A stretch of DNA of 64,000 nt from Solen grandis. Lineage: Eukaryota > Mollusca > Bivalvia > Adapedonta > Solenidae. Made by a program: the position numbers and the translations under genes. Shown piece after piece: positions 29,101 through 44,100 of this stretch; positions within the stretch are counted from its first letter, which is position 1; the number at the start of each line of letters is the position of its first letter. A model generated the notes under the pieces. It saw only the letters and a program-made list of their open reading frames with translations, did not search any database and had not been told where the DNA came from. Location: positions 18,235,214 to 18,299,213 of the forward strand of contig CM037778.1 in the NCBI GenBank assembly GCA_021229015.1, written 5' to 3'.

Positions 29101-32100
29101 GCTGCTAAGTCCAAATTTTCCTGACAGTATTATTTGCCCTATGCACAGCTGTAAGTATCTGAACTTTCCTGTCAGTATAATTTGCCCTAATCTGATAAGA
29201 TTTTGAGATTTCTTAGGGCAAATCTGGTAAGATTTTGATATTTTTTTAAGTTTGTACTTAAAATCCCACTGAAATATTCTAAATGTGAAAGGGCAGTCAT
29301 GAATTGATCTTGAATTTTTCATTGGACAAAATCAAGTGCTCATCACTTTTAGCGAAATTGAATGTTCTGTCCCATAGTATTTTCCTGCATCCTGCATATA
29401 TCCATGCATATTTTAATCTAAACAAGAGGACCATAAAGGCCCTAGAGCATTTACCTGAAATACCCTCAGCTGAAATAAAACAATTCAAGTCACTTGATTT
29501 TACCTGGTGACATCAAAAGCAACCCGATTCAAGGATCTGGCAGTTAAGAAAATTAGCCATGAGCTGATTATTTTTGCAAAATAATATCAATTTCAGGCCA
29601 ATGGTGTCAGAAGGAGAAATTTGTTATTTTCTTTACAGATTAAATATGAAACTTTCCAATCATTAAATTTTAGCAAATATGGTAGAGGGCCATAAGGTGA
29701 TAATTAATTTTGTGCCATTAGAAATTAATTTCTGACTACTTCTTTCTGAGAAGATTTTTTAAGTTTAAAAACAAAATGATTTTGGATGCCATGGCAACAA
29801 AAGTTCTGCAGAGATCACGTTAATATTTTTTTTTTTTGTGAAATACCACCAAAGATCATCCATCCCGACATTCATCACTTTCAGCCTAGTGGTTTCAGAG
29901 GAGCTGTGATTCAAATCAAGTTGTTGAGGAAGGATGACACACAGCTCATACAGAGTCATTACATTAGCTAACTCTGAACAACTTGTGTTCAGGTGAACTC
30001 AAATAAGTGACCTCAAATAAAGCAACACTTTTACTAACAAACAACATTTTTCATGTAAAAATTGGGGGTACGATAGAATAATATTACATTTCGAGAATTA
30101 AGATAAAAAGTACACAGTTAAACATGCTACTTGATTTGTCAATCAACACAACAGCTACAAAGAATGAGTCAGAACAGTCAAGGAGATGATACAGGAACAG
30201 ATCAAACAGAGAGGAAATATGGTTAGGAGAAACAGAACACACATTTGAAAAATGCAGCTTTTTCAACATGCATTTATGAGAAATAGAAGAAAAAAATGTT
30301 TGAAAGTGATTATTTTTTTATCATTTTTAGGACTGCATCCAACAGTAGTTAAAATAGAATCCAGCAAGAGTTAAATCTTTCAAAGTTGCTAATATAGCTA
30401 AGAAAAAAGATTCGAGCATTTATTAAACAAATATTTTTTTAATTCTGTTAAGTTTACTCGAAACTTTTTATAAACCATGATAGTACTTTTAGGAAAAAGT
30501 GGTGCCACTTTACCTCTTATACATCTATGGACTGAAAAAATTCATGTTCTAAATTCTAATTTCAAATATGTCCATAAAACATGAATGTCCACCCATGCAT
30601 TACATGAATGGAACAAGCAGGGCAGAAAGACAGAGTACGGATATGAGAACACTCCAAACATTTCAGGGTTGAGAATAATTTCTTTTGCCACTATAACAAC
30701 AGTAGTAAGACAAAATTCAAAATCCACACAGAATCAACTACAAAACAAGTGATAATTTCAGGATATAGTGCTTGAAAGTGAAACAATCTGAAAAGAGAAA
30801 AGAATGGGATTGGAAAAATCAACTCAGACGGACTAGGAGCAGAGGAATGGGTGTCTGATGTGTTAAGCACAACACCTGAACTTACCCAGGGGTAAACTCC
30901 AAAAGAAGGCTATAGACACACAGTACATTACAGGACATATGAGATATTTCATGTGTATCCAAACCTTTGTCTTATTGGTCCATCTCATACAGCTCCACTG
31001 TACAGACTGTACATCACACAATGTTTTTGTCATCTACTGACAGTGGCAGATTATAAGGGCACTACATGATTGCAGTCAGAGAGGGTTTGATAGTAGCAAG
31101 TAATAAATTGGCATACTATAGTGGCAACTTGCTGCTTGCCTATGAGATATTAGCAAAATTTGCTACTTGATCTGTGCTCTTCTGTACAAGAGACAACAAC
31201 CTTTAGGCTATCTGGACACCCTCAATAGAGCTTAGGTTTCAAGTCAATCAAGAATTAACAAATTAACTTGCTACCTGAATGATGAATGTGCTACCTAGCT
31301 TTAAAAGAGGTAAAAATATTTCCTAAATGGTTTAAAAAATCAAACCCTGTATGTTTTCCCCCAACCTCCCAAACACTCCTTTTTAAATACCCAAATAATT
31401 TGAACAATCCTAGCTAGTAGATGTTAAGCAATAATCATCTAAGTAAAAATATGAACACAAACATCTAAAAGTTTTCATATGTTTTTGTTGTTTTTTTCCC
31501 CCACAAGAAATCATTCATTTTAACAACTTTGAAAGGGAACCTGTGGAATTCAATCATTTTCTGCAACCTTGTTTATCATCAACTTATAAATGAGAAAGCA
31601 TATCAAATGAGATACTAGCATATCATCTATTAAATGAAAACCTGACTTCTCTGTTAACAATTTATCATGTCAGTTTATTTTTTTGACACAAAACACACTC
31701 ACATTCCAACAAATCTGAATTGCAACAAATCTAGGAATCACTCCATACTTGTTTAACAGGGGTACACAACTCATGACAAATCTTGCTTACGTTTCCTTTT
31801 CAGTCTATCTAAAGTTCTCTCCCTTTCTAGTTCTGGGAAATGAGCCCAGAAATCATCATCATCTGGAATGGGAGTTTCTTTACTGTGTACAACTTGACAG
31901 GAAACAGATAAACTACCTCCTCAGCAAGAGTTAAAATCCTGACCAGCCCATAAATGACTTTATCAAAATAGCTTATAGTCTGATTTGCTAAATGTGCAAG
32001 AAATAATTAAGACTCTAGTGTTGATGTTTTACATGTTTTTTGGTTTTTTTAATTTCCTATTTAAAATAAATTAGATATCTAATGTCTGTATTTATTAGAA

Positions 32101-35100
32101 TGTATTTTCTATGAGAACACTATGATTTGTACATGTAGAGCCAACTTACATTATGTATGACTGTGTATATTATTCATTACCTTTTTACCTTTTAAGTCAT
32201 ATAAGCAAGTAAAATTTTCTACGTTGTGCAGATCATATAATTCACAGAATATATCATTAATATATATGACAAGAAAAGCAGAAAAAAAAAGAAAAGTAAT
32301 GTAATTATATACCATTTACGTCTGATACGACAGTTCCATTTCTTGCAAGCTTCTGACGTAGGTCAGCTGTTTCCGCATCTTTAAGTGCAAGTCTGGCTTC
32401 AAGGTCTGTGATTTGTCGCTACAAAAAGAATTATTGTTGAGACATACACAATGTATATCCACATGAAAACTTTAGTAGCTGACGTCATGACGTTATGATA
32501 AAAATTATTGCATAGAAAAATTCAGCATCTGAAGTATCTGCCATAAACATTTCATAATGCTGGCATATCAGCACCATATCAAAAATTAGCTTTGAAAACT
32601 AAGGAAGAATAATAAATCTTAAAAGTGTTTGTTAAAACACCTGATCAGTCTTAAATTTCTTTTCCAAAGCCGTCATGTTATGGAAAAGATTGTTTGTTGG
32701 GCTTAATGTCCTGCCAACAGTATTTCAGTCATTTGGAGACGATGTCTACTTGAGACAGATATATAGCTGCCACACTGCAGCCGTAGACATGTGGCACGAT
32801 ACCACACCCAGTCACATTATCAGGACACCGGGCCAAACAGTCCTTCGAATTACCCTTATATTCATTAGTATACTTACAACCAAGGGAGCTATACCAGTAC
32901 CAATTTTTACAAGTGGTTTGTGGCAGCTTGGTATAGAACCCATGACCTCCTGGATGATCTAACCATTCGCCCACCAAGGACGGTAAAAAAAAAGTTTCCT
33001 ATGCATTAAATTTGCTAAAAACATCATGATGTCATAATTATGGCTTTTCTGAATGTAAATGAAACGCTGTCAAAATTTCTAGCCCATCTTGAAATTTCAT
33101 AGCACATATCTTATTTATTAAATTATTCATTCTGAGGCATCTGTAAACAAAGGTCCAAAAAATGGTTTAACCATACACCTCTTGAATACCAGAAAATGCA
33201 AATACTCAACTACATTTCCATTATCACCTTTCATGAAAATTGAGTGAAATCAATACATAACTGAAAGCTGTAGAGTGCAAACAAACTTTAGACACCAAAT
33301 GACGTTGTATCAATGTGAATAAGTAGCTACCTATTAAAATTTCCTTTATTCCTTCTCAAAAGCAGTTTTCAACCACACATTTCTTAAATATTTTTCAATG
33401 AAAAAGAACAAAATTTCTTGCTAAATTCAAAGAGAGCAAGGAGCATTTAACAGTCACTTAAACTTCAATGTAACAGGAGTGGGAAAATGCATGGGACAAA
33501 ATGCAGATTTACATATATTCTTAATTTTTTAAGGTATTCCCATCCTAATAGCGATCAATTTCATCAAAGCCATGCATATAACTTAACAATACACATGTAT
33601 ATAAGTTTTTAAAGTGACAAACAATGGTAATCTTAGGGGCAAATTAACATGTAATGATAAGTGAAAGAAGTTCTTTTATTACCTCCCCTCAATTATTTTG
33701 TTGCCATGAGTTATCTCCCCTGAAAACTAAAAAAAAGTGTTTTTCTCCATTTTTTTGTGGTAAAGTTTAGATTTTTTTCATGGAAATTGATACAAAATCA
33801 TAAAATGCATCTTTCTACCATGAGTTTTTCCTCATAAATCAAATTCAGTTTTTTATATTCATAGAAAATACATATTTTCCATAGGCTTCAATGTTAACTT
33901 ATATGCGGATTATCTCCCCCAAATTAGATAAAACTTGAAAAAACTCTTGGTGAAATATTTTTATTTTTGAATGTCTTCAAAGTGACAAAATTTCATAGAA
34001 ATATAACCATCTAGTGGCAAGATATGAAATATGGCTATTAGGATGGGAATACCTTAAGTAATTAATTCCAATTTCACATAATATTAATACAATTAGTTAG
34101 GTAAAAAGCTTCCAAATTCCAAACATTTCACCTATTTCATAATTATTCACATTTCCTCTTAAAGTCTTCTGAGATAAAGAGGGTTAAACCATGCGCTAAC
34201 AGCGAATGTCAACAGAATTAAGTTTTTTCCTCAAATATGTAATGTTTTATCTGATCTTGAAAACAGGCATGTCATTAGATCTTGTTCATGATCTTATTTA
34301 CAAAAATCAATTGCTATCAATTAATTGGCAATTCACTGCACTTCTGGTAAGGACATTTTAATTTTCTGTCATTACTGTTCTATCTAAAGCCATATCATCA
34401 AAAACTGAATATGGACTGAAACCCTTTTACCCTTTACCTCATGAATATTCATGTGCAAATTTATGACTTCATGAATATTAATTGATTGATCTTTAAATTG
34501 TAAATGAAATAATGGATTTTTCTTTACCAAAAATGACTGCGTAGAAACTGAGCTACAATATTGTATGAGCAAAGTGTCAGAGGAGACCCGAATCAGACAG
34601 CTGTCTGATCTGGGTCTGCTCTGTTTGCCTATGCGTCAAAATGAGTCTGTATGCAGTAAAGGGTTTTAAATGCACTGTAAATCTTTCCCATTTTTGATGA
34701 AAATGACAGCATGAGATACATGGATCCTAACCTGCGACTGTTTCAAATGTTCTTCCAGTTCTCGTCTCTCATTGTCGGCAGTGGCCAGTCGTATCTTCAA
34801 ACTGGATATCTCTGCCATCAGGTCTAACTTGTGGGTCTCTAGTGTGGAACGAGACAGCAGCTCCTGAAAATATACACAATCATTCATTGAACTAACACAT
34901 CATCTCTACCTTCCATCCAACCTCTATACCTTCCCTGTTGGTTTTAATAAAAATGTTTCAACACAGATAAAACTGTTTCTGGTTTCAGAATCATCTTTTC
35001 TGTGGATATGATACCAATACAAAATTCACATCCTTAGAAAACTTGAAGATAGTAACAAAGTGTGTAAAAATATATATATACATATATACACACACACACA

Positions 35101-38100
35101 CACAACCAGAAAATTATGATACTATAAAATAAAAATTTAATTTTTATCAAAAACTGACCTGTTACATAAAACCCATAATTCCTCAGAACAAAAATCTGAC
35201 CTTACTTCCTGTGTTTGTTTCACAATCCTCACTCACCCCTGGAATTTTCCAGGTAGTATGTACAAAGATTTCTAAACTTTCCCCAAGTTATAATAAAACT
35301 TGGAAGGCACCTGTATTATCAAACAATCTTCTGATTGGTACTTGAAATTCTGAACTTTATCTTCCATCTCTCAATTCACTAAGGCAATACGGCTTAAGGA
35401 ACATGACTCTTTTATCAAGGGATTTTATTGCAGAAATAGAATTTTTGTCCTGTTGATAAGTAACCATACAACAGATGAAAACCTTCTCCTTACTCCTGTG
35501 TACATAATTAGGTTTTCTTGATAATGTTAAGAAAATACTGAAATAAATCACATAAGGAATATGATTTGTTATTGAAGAGAGATGGCTGATTTTTTTGATT
35601 TTTTTTTTTATTACAATGAATAGAATAGAATCAGGCCATATGGAGAGTTTCTTTATTTTTTTTCTAGACCAATTCATAAATTTTGAAGACTTCTATGAAG
35701 CAAGGATATAACCAGTTTACATCTTAGAAGATAATATTTGGGGTTCATCCATTAGAAAAAATGGGAGTCATTAGTTTTTTGATAAAATTAAAAAAGGAAC
35801 CTTATCTGACTACAAGCAACCCCCCTGAATAAATTTTATTTTAAATATTTATCTTTCTATCAACTGATACACAGCAAGGAAGTTTTTGCAAACTTTAACA
35901 TATTACAAATAGTATAAAGTCTGTAACTTAATGTTGCAGCATATCAAAGACCAACATCAAAACTTATCTTAACTAGATGCAAAGTTTGTAATAAAGACTG
36001 TTAGCTAGTGGATCACAAAAAAATGGATAGCATTCAAACAGTGTAGTAAATGCAGAAAAATTGGATAAGGAACCACCCTGTTTTATATAAATATAACTTA
36101 AAAAGGCATACCCTTTAACTAAGTATGTTTTAAATCAATTCATAAACAAAATTAAATGAATTATGCAATAATTGTTTATGATAATTTGTTTACTTAGTCT
36201 TAATGTTCCATTCATCATAGATTACAATGAAGTATTTTGCTCCATTTGGGACTTGATTCCCTTCATGTATGGATTATAGTGCTGGAAGCTGTTGATGGAC
36301 AAGTGACACTGGATACCACATCTAGACTTATTTCATCCACAAACTTGGCTAATCCTGACATTTTGCCAGCCAGTCCTGGAACTATCCATATATGTTGCAC
36401 TCCCAAGCAATGGAGCGATAATGGAACCTTTTTAATAACTTTTGTATGTCAAGGCTTGGATTAAACCCACACCCGTTCTCTCAGGGTCACCAGATGCTCT
36501 AACCACAAAGCTTTGGGGACCAGTTGAAAACATTGAATTTCCCAATGTACCACCAATCAGACCAAATGATTCACAAAACAAGACAAGTATCCTTGAATTT
36601 TCTCCAGTCTGCCATCTAAATGACTTGATCCTAGGGCAGATGTTGTGTTTTCGTGTTGTCATGCAATGGTCGGAAAGGCTACTAAATGGAGGCAATATGT
36701 TCAGGAAATTATACAAGGAGTCTCAGTCACTTCCTCCTGTGTTGCCATCATGTCAGACAAACCACAAAGGGTAAAAGGAAACAAGAGGGTCATGAGGGCC
36801 CTAAATGCTCACCTGATGAGTCTTGCTTCAAAACTATGTTATTATTTTGATTATTTTCTTTTTTTTTATGGAGCTGAATAATTTTAAAATTTTAATTGAG
36901 ACTCTTCCAATGAACATCTAAGCAGAAAGTTTCAAATCTGATCAATAGTTTTCAATTTATACAAAATATATATCTATACACAAGGCAAACTAGCCACGCC
37001 AAAAGTGGCCTTTGTTTTTCACTGATTGGAACGTTTTGAAAAATCTTGGCAAGAAGGAAAATAGAAGACAATTATAAAGTCTTCTGAATGGAATCATATT
37101 TTTTTTAACAACTATGAAAGGGCATCAAAGCAATATATATGCAAATTGATTTAGAGGTTAAAGATAAGTTGCTTTAAGTAACTTGTCCGACGCCAGATGG
37201 ATGCTGAACATTGGAGAGTTCCAATAGCTTAAAGAACCTATTTGACTTGTTTGTGTCATGCCTTTAACCTTTCTTGTTCAAGTTAAAATTTATTGTATGA
37301 ATATATTACACTATCAAACACTTACTTGAAACTTCCATGTATAATTTTGACATGCAGAAAATAACTGGCTGACCATGAAACCTTTCTAATATTTTCAGAA
37401 TGATATATTCAAATTTAGTTATCTCAGATTACCTATTCGTTGCACTGGAATATACTTTTATCAAAGGTTGACCTGGTTTGCACAAGGTATCACACAGGTT
37501 TGTTTACAATACTGTTTTCAGCAATGGAAGGAAATGAATCTCCTAATAACAGATAAGAACAGCAAAACCAGGAAAGATACATTAACCTATCAAGTTAATA
37601 GACAAATATTTAAACTGTATTTTCCTGATTTTCTGTACATATGTTGCCGTTGAAACTTTAAATGTCTTACTTTAAAAGAATATCTATGAAAAAGCCTTCA
37701 TTCATTTTTCATATTGATCCCTGGCACATAATAACCCCTCTTTACTAAATCATTGACCTTATAATGCCTCCAAGGTAATAATACAAAATGGAGTCGAAAT
37801 GGAGATAAAAACTGATGAATCAATCAATTAACCAATTATAAAAGCAACATTCATCACTGAAAAATGTTGTGATCTGCCCACATAGCAATTCATCTAATGT
37901 TAAACAACCCCCCAGTGATTACCATAGAAACTGAAAAACTCTTCTAGAATGCTAGTCCTCTCATCCAGATTGTCAGTTTAGTATCCTATATAGATCTGCA
38001 ATGCCATTTTTTTCTCCATTTGACGTACATTGGTTCATACACAGGAAATGTGTCATTTTTCACCTATACCTTTCCCTTTTTTGATCAGTTTAAATGCTTG

Positions 38101-41100
38101 AAACGTCAGTAGTTATTATGAGAGAGAGAGTATTGATAATTAAAGGCAATTATCTAATAAATAGTAACAAGTTGTCAGTACCTAACAGGGGAAGGAAGTT
38201 ACATATCATCAACTGAAGGATAATATTTGAGGCCAATTATTTCCTCATATACTCTGTACTTATAGAAGGCTGCTGCTGGCCAAACCCACCCTCTTCAAAG
38301 AGTATGCTCATCATTCCATTCAGTGCCGCTTCAGAAGTCAAGTAATGTTTCCTTATTTAGACCTGTGGCATTGCTCATTTCATCTCTTTCATCACCAGCA
38401 TAAACAGATATGATAGTATCATTACAAATGCTACAAATACTTTTGATATCAGTGACTTGATGGTTAGCCAAGTTCTGACATGATCTGCGGACATGATGGT
38501 TTATGACTATCTTGATTTATCAACATTTTTACCTTAAAATATATTCCTTAAATGAAATGAAAATTATGTCTATGCAACTATTCTAATATATCACAAATAA
38601 ATGCTGCATAAACTACTGTACAAGTAAGCCTTACATGAAGAGCGAGTTGAAATTAAGTGTAACCTTCCTAGACAATGAGGTTTTGAAAAGGTTAAGAAAC
38701 CAGAACCATTTGCAAGATAGCGTGCTCAACATTCTGCCTTTTTTTTTAATGGCATTCTGTCTTGTTTTTATTCATTAGACTCCCACTTACAGCATTTAAT
38801 ATTGCTAGGTCATTAGTTACAATGTTATGCAAAGGTTACAGAATCAAGTGAACATTCTAGATTCTAATTGAGTTTTGTTACCCACTGATTTGAAAATAAT
38901 TGGGTATATTTCTATTTTCTAATGGAGTAATTACCAACATATGTAGCCTATATAACTCTGTTTATCATACATGATTTAGAACACTCAAATGTTATTTTAA
39001 TGATAGCTTAATATAAGAATAACTGTCTGTACTTTAATGTTTGTATACAAATTTTAGAGAAGAGTGTTCTCTGGAACACGTGTGTCACCTGCTGAAGCAT
39101 GACAGAGAAAGTGTGACAGACAGATGGACAGACACACAACGGAAAAGTGATCCCTATGTGTCATCTCTGCTTACAGCAGGTGACACAATAAAACATTATC
39201 CCTATTTTTACTCAGTTACAGATGTACATAACCTGTCAAATAGTCACTTAACCCTTTACTTCATTTAGACTCATTTTGTTATGTACTGTCAAACAGAGAA
39301 GTCCCTTATCAGACTGTCCATTCAGGGGCTGTGACTGGTCTGGGTTTCCGATTTCCTCCTACACCATTGAAGCGCATATCCTACTACCACTGCATAGTAA
39401 AGAAAAATCCATTATTTTATATATCATTGAAAGTTCAGTCAATAAATAATCATCAAGTCATTAATAAGGGTGAACTATTTACAACTCCCAATATTATATA
39501 TCTTTTTATATGCACATTATACTATTTCTATTCAATAAAGTACCAATTTTTGAGACCTTTTTAATTTGAAGAGTTCCATGAAAAAAAAACTCAGCTTTCA
39601 TTTGCCAATCACAAACATTTAGCAGGACTGACCCATTTAAATATTTATGCATTATTCTCAATCAGATAAATCTTCTTGTACTCCGACTGCAGCGTTCTTC
39701 CAAGTGCGTGCAGAAAAACACATTGATAGGGCGACATGTCATCTAATATCAGGTTAATGACTCTCTGATAACATTCTCTGCAGGTCTAATAGAATGTGTT
39801 ATGTGCCCTTACAATACAGGCTTGCTCTTTTTTAATTATTCAACATACCCATAGGCTAGTGTTTAAATGATTCTCTCACACATGATCACCAGTAGGTTTT
39901 CTTTTGACAGACCTCCAGTTTGTACATCTCATACAGTTGAAGTATACAAAGTGAATCATAGAAATTACAACTTTCTAATCCAGATTTCTCATTTGGTCAG
40001 TATTTCACAGAGCCTAGCAATTTATAGAACATCAATTTATAGAACATAGTAAATCAGTAACATTTCATCTATCTTGTGTTTATGTGATTTTTTGTTTGTC
40101 TGCATATAGACTATAGTCACAGCAATTACTGAGTTCTCCACAGATCATATTTATTTTAGCAATATTGGTGAATTACAACACAAAAATTAATCTTCACTGT
40201 CCAAGTTGTATGCTGTTGTATCCTAAGGTTGAGCTGAGGCACTGCTTTAACACTACAGTAGCAAGTTATTATGACCCAGACCTCAGACAGAGGATGCATG
40301 CTGGCCTTTGCCAAACTATAATTCAAACCACTCTGACTCTGAATTTCATTATATTCTAGACTCAAGAATTTAAAATCTTCTGGTAAAAACTTTCTTTGTT
40401 TATTAATGAATATAATTAGCAAAAAAACAAAAAAAAAACAAGAGGGCCAAGATGGCCCTGTGTCGCTCACCTGATTAAGATGGCTGTGTTAGGCAAAATG
40501 ACAAACAATCTGGCATCTAAAGTGTTTTTCTAACATTTGACTAAGTGGCCTACATTTTGATCCTACCTGAATTTACCTGGTGACCTAGTTTTTGACCCCA
40601 CATGACCCAATTTTGAACTCATCTGAGATATCATGTAGACAAACATCCTGACCAAGTTTCATGNNNNNNNNNNNNNNNNNNNNNNNNNNNNNNNNNNNNN
40701 NNNNNNNNNNNNNNNNNNNNNNNNNNNNNNNNNNNNNNNNNNNNNNNNNNNNNNNNNNNNNNNAAGATTGGGCCAAAACTGTGGCCTCTAGAGTGTTCAC
40801 AAGGTTTTTCTAAGATTTGACCTGGTGACCTAGTTTTTGACCCCACATGACCCAATTTCAAACCATCCGAGATATCATGTAGACAAACATCCTGGCCAAG
40901 TTTCATGAAGATTGGGCCAAAACTGTGGTCTCTAGAGTGTTCACAAGGTTTTTCTAAGATTTGACCAGGTGACCTAGATTTTGACCCCACATGACCCAAT
41001 TTCGAACTCATCCGAGATTTTATGTAGACAAACATCCTGACCAAGTTTCATGAAGATTGGGCCAAAACTGTGGCCTCTAGAGTGTTCACAAGGTTTTTCT

Positions 41101-44100
41101 AAAATTTGACCCGGTGACCTAGTTTTTGACCCCACATGACCCAATTTCGAACTCATCCGAGATATTATGTAGACAAACATCCTGACCAAGTTTCATGAAG
41201 ATTGGGTCAAAACTGTGGCCTCTAGAGTGTTCACAAGCAATTGTTGACGACGGACGACGGACGACGCACGACGGACAAAAGGCGATCACAAAAGCTCACC
41301 CGAGCACAAGTGCTCAGGTGAGCTAAAAAATGGATTTGTAATATTTGCACTTTCTGAGTGTTTTGATGTTTTAAGGACCCTAAATTATGGAGTGTCACCT
41401 GAGGAAATTTCAATTTTGTGTCTGTACTTTTTCATGTACAATATGGAACCAACCAGGGTGGACTCATCGTCTGAAAACCTATGTATGCTCAATATGCTAT
41501 GCTTCTTAATCAACTGTAGGACATTTGGTTAGCAAAACTTTGTACTCATGAATTATTAATTAGGCAATTCATTGGATCCATGGCAGAGACAACAAAGCAC
41601 CAGCAGGGATGATTTGACCAATGAAACAGCACCAGGTTACAAAAGTTAGCTTTACTCTACCATGTAGAGTTGACGTCACGCTCCTCGCCTAAATGTAGCA
41701 GTTTATGTATCTTGCGAGAACAAGCTTTTGCATTTGTAAATTTCAACGAAGTGTATTCAAAATACTATGCAAGATTTCAATGGTCAGCAAGTAGCTGATT
41801 AATATTCATGAAAACGAAGTTATTCTAGCTAAAACTCCCACAGTAGGTACAGAAGTGATAATGGAATATATACCATGAGTTTTTGATGATGGGGATGGAC
41901 TGGTGAACAGTACCATTATGCTCATTAACAGTCAGAAAACAATGATTAAGATCTAAAATAATTCATTTTCATAAGAACATATTTACTCTGCTAATGGCTG
42001 ATGGCCTTCTATGTCAGAAAGAATCAACACCGTTAATAATTCACTTGTCGCATTATACATTAACTCAATCAGAGTTCCTATCTGCTAGAGACCCTACTGT
42101 TTTCCAGGTAATCAGTAGGGGATCATGGACCCCCACTCACACACAATAAGGTAAAGGGAGCCATGGATTCCCTGAATAGCTCCCTTGTCTTGAACACATC
42201 AGGAGGCTCCCTGATGATGTACATGATATACCACAAGTACATGTAGATAACTGTCAGATCCCTCTACAACATCTGCTGACTCCCTAAACCAGCCTGATAT
42301 AAACTGAAGTACATCACTATGAAAATAGTCATTATGAAAGAGAAACCCTTCCTTATAACTGAGATAACAACATTTTTGCTATCTGTTAAATGTAATGATA
42401 GCTAAACTTTGATTTTATGAAAATATTTCAGTTCTTGTGAACATCATTTGAAGCATGCAGAATTATGTAAATGCACTTGCTTTGAAACCTGGAATTATAA
42501 ATGCTGGACTGTCAAGAAGATTGTTTTTATGAGTAACCTGACTTTTTTCAGAGCTGAGATATTTTCAAACAGAAAACTATTTCCCATGAAGCACAGAAAC
42601 ATTGTCCAAGGGCAAAACTTTGCACTATTCAGACAGTAGCAAGGCTTTGCATGCAGTATTGAGTCTTCATATAATTAATCATTAAATCTCACCATTAGAT
42701 GCCAAGGGGCTGGGGACATTCTGTCATGGACAAATCATAGTAACCCAAGACACGTATCAACGGCTTATCCCAGCACCAGAAATACTGGGTCTATAATATG
42801 ACACATATAATGTTAACATATACTTATATACTACTGTGACACACATAATGCTACACTACTGTGACACATATAATAATATACTATTGTGATACACATAATT
42901 CTATACTAATTTGACACATAAATCAATACTACTGTGACACATATATTACTACTGTGATAAGTATAATTATATACTATCGTGACATATTTGCATTACTACT
43001 GAGATACATTATATTCTGTTACTGAGAAAAGCATGCTATTTAACTAATGTGACACATTTAGTGCTTTAAGTACTGTGACATATATAATTCTACACAACTG
43101 AACACATATTTTGTTACACTACTGTGATACATATAATTATAACCATGCACAATATAATTCTAACACTGTGAAATACTATTACATACTTAGAACAATATAA
43201 TTCTAACTACTGACAAACAAATCAACACTAATATATTAAGACATACAGATAACTGTCACAGGGTATCCCCACTCTTTGAATTTGCCAAACAAACTGAGTG
43301 CCAAAACATTTAAGATCTTTTGTATGTAAGAAGAGACTTTAACCTGCAATTCAACATCCGCTATTCGTTAGGTTTTAATGACTCAATGACTGTCAATCAT
43401 TTGGGGACTTTGTCAACATGAATCAGATATGGTGTTTCCTCAATGAAGAATCCAAAACCTGTCCATGACAGGGGAGGACACTGGTTTAAGCCACTCCTGT
43501 GACACAGACTCTAAACCCAAAACCAAAGAAGCCAACATTATACCTTTATGAGCACTCTAAGAAATATTACATGTGCAAGACTTCAGTCTTCATAATGGAA
43601 ACTGATTGACAATTCAGACCTCTCAGACAATCTACTGATTGAGGAAAGTCTTTGAATTTAGAATCAGGATTGGCTTAACCATGGATGAATGTAGAATACA
43701 AGACATAGACCCTAGATCCACAGCAATCAGCTATTCCAATTTCACTGGCACTTGAAGGTCTTACGGAAAGCAATGAGATACCCACTCTCTCCTCTTTATT
43801 CCCTGGACATTCTAACCAATCGACACATCTGATCAAACAAAAGATGGCCAGACAGTTGTCTGATTGCCAAAGGTTTCATTATTTTCTTGAGTGACACATC
43901 GGATAAACCTAATTATAAGTTTTCAACACATTCTGGACAGATTCTCCAAAATATGATAATCTCTTTGGGTAAATTTAACAACCTATCACAGTCACTTGTC
44001 AACTCTGTATCTTCCAATCACGAATAAAAGAGATACAGCCAATACCATGGGGAAAAACACAATTTACAAACCATTACTGCTATTGATATAAATATTCTAT

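Noticed and set aside
36442..36774. Open frames on both strands near 36.4-36.8 kb
   Set aside because: They overlap a tRNA-derived SINE and the start of an H1 element.
38240..38340. Minus-strand coding-like stretch MMSILFEEGGFGQQQPS
   Set aside because: Considered as a missing N-terminal liprin-beta exon. It is short, does not match the family and lacks a fitting splice pair.
40631..41044. Minus-strand open frame of 137 codons across the N gap
   Set aside because: It is the 145 bp array translated, including unknown bases; no independent coding evidence.
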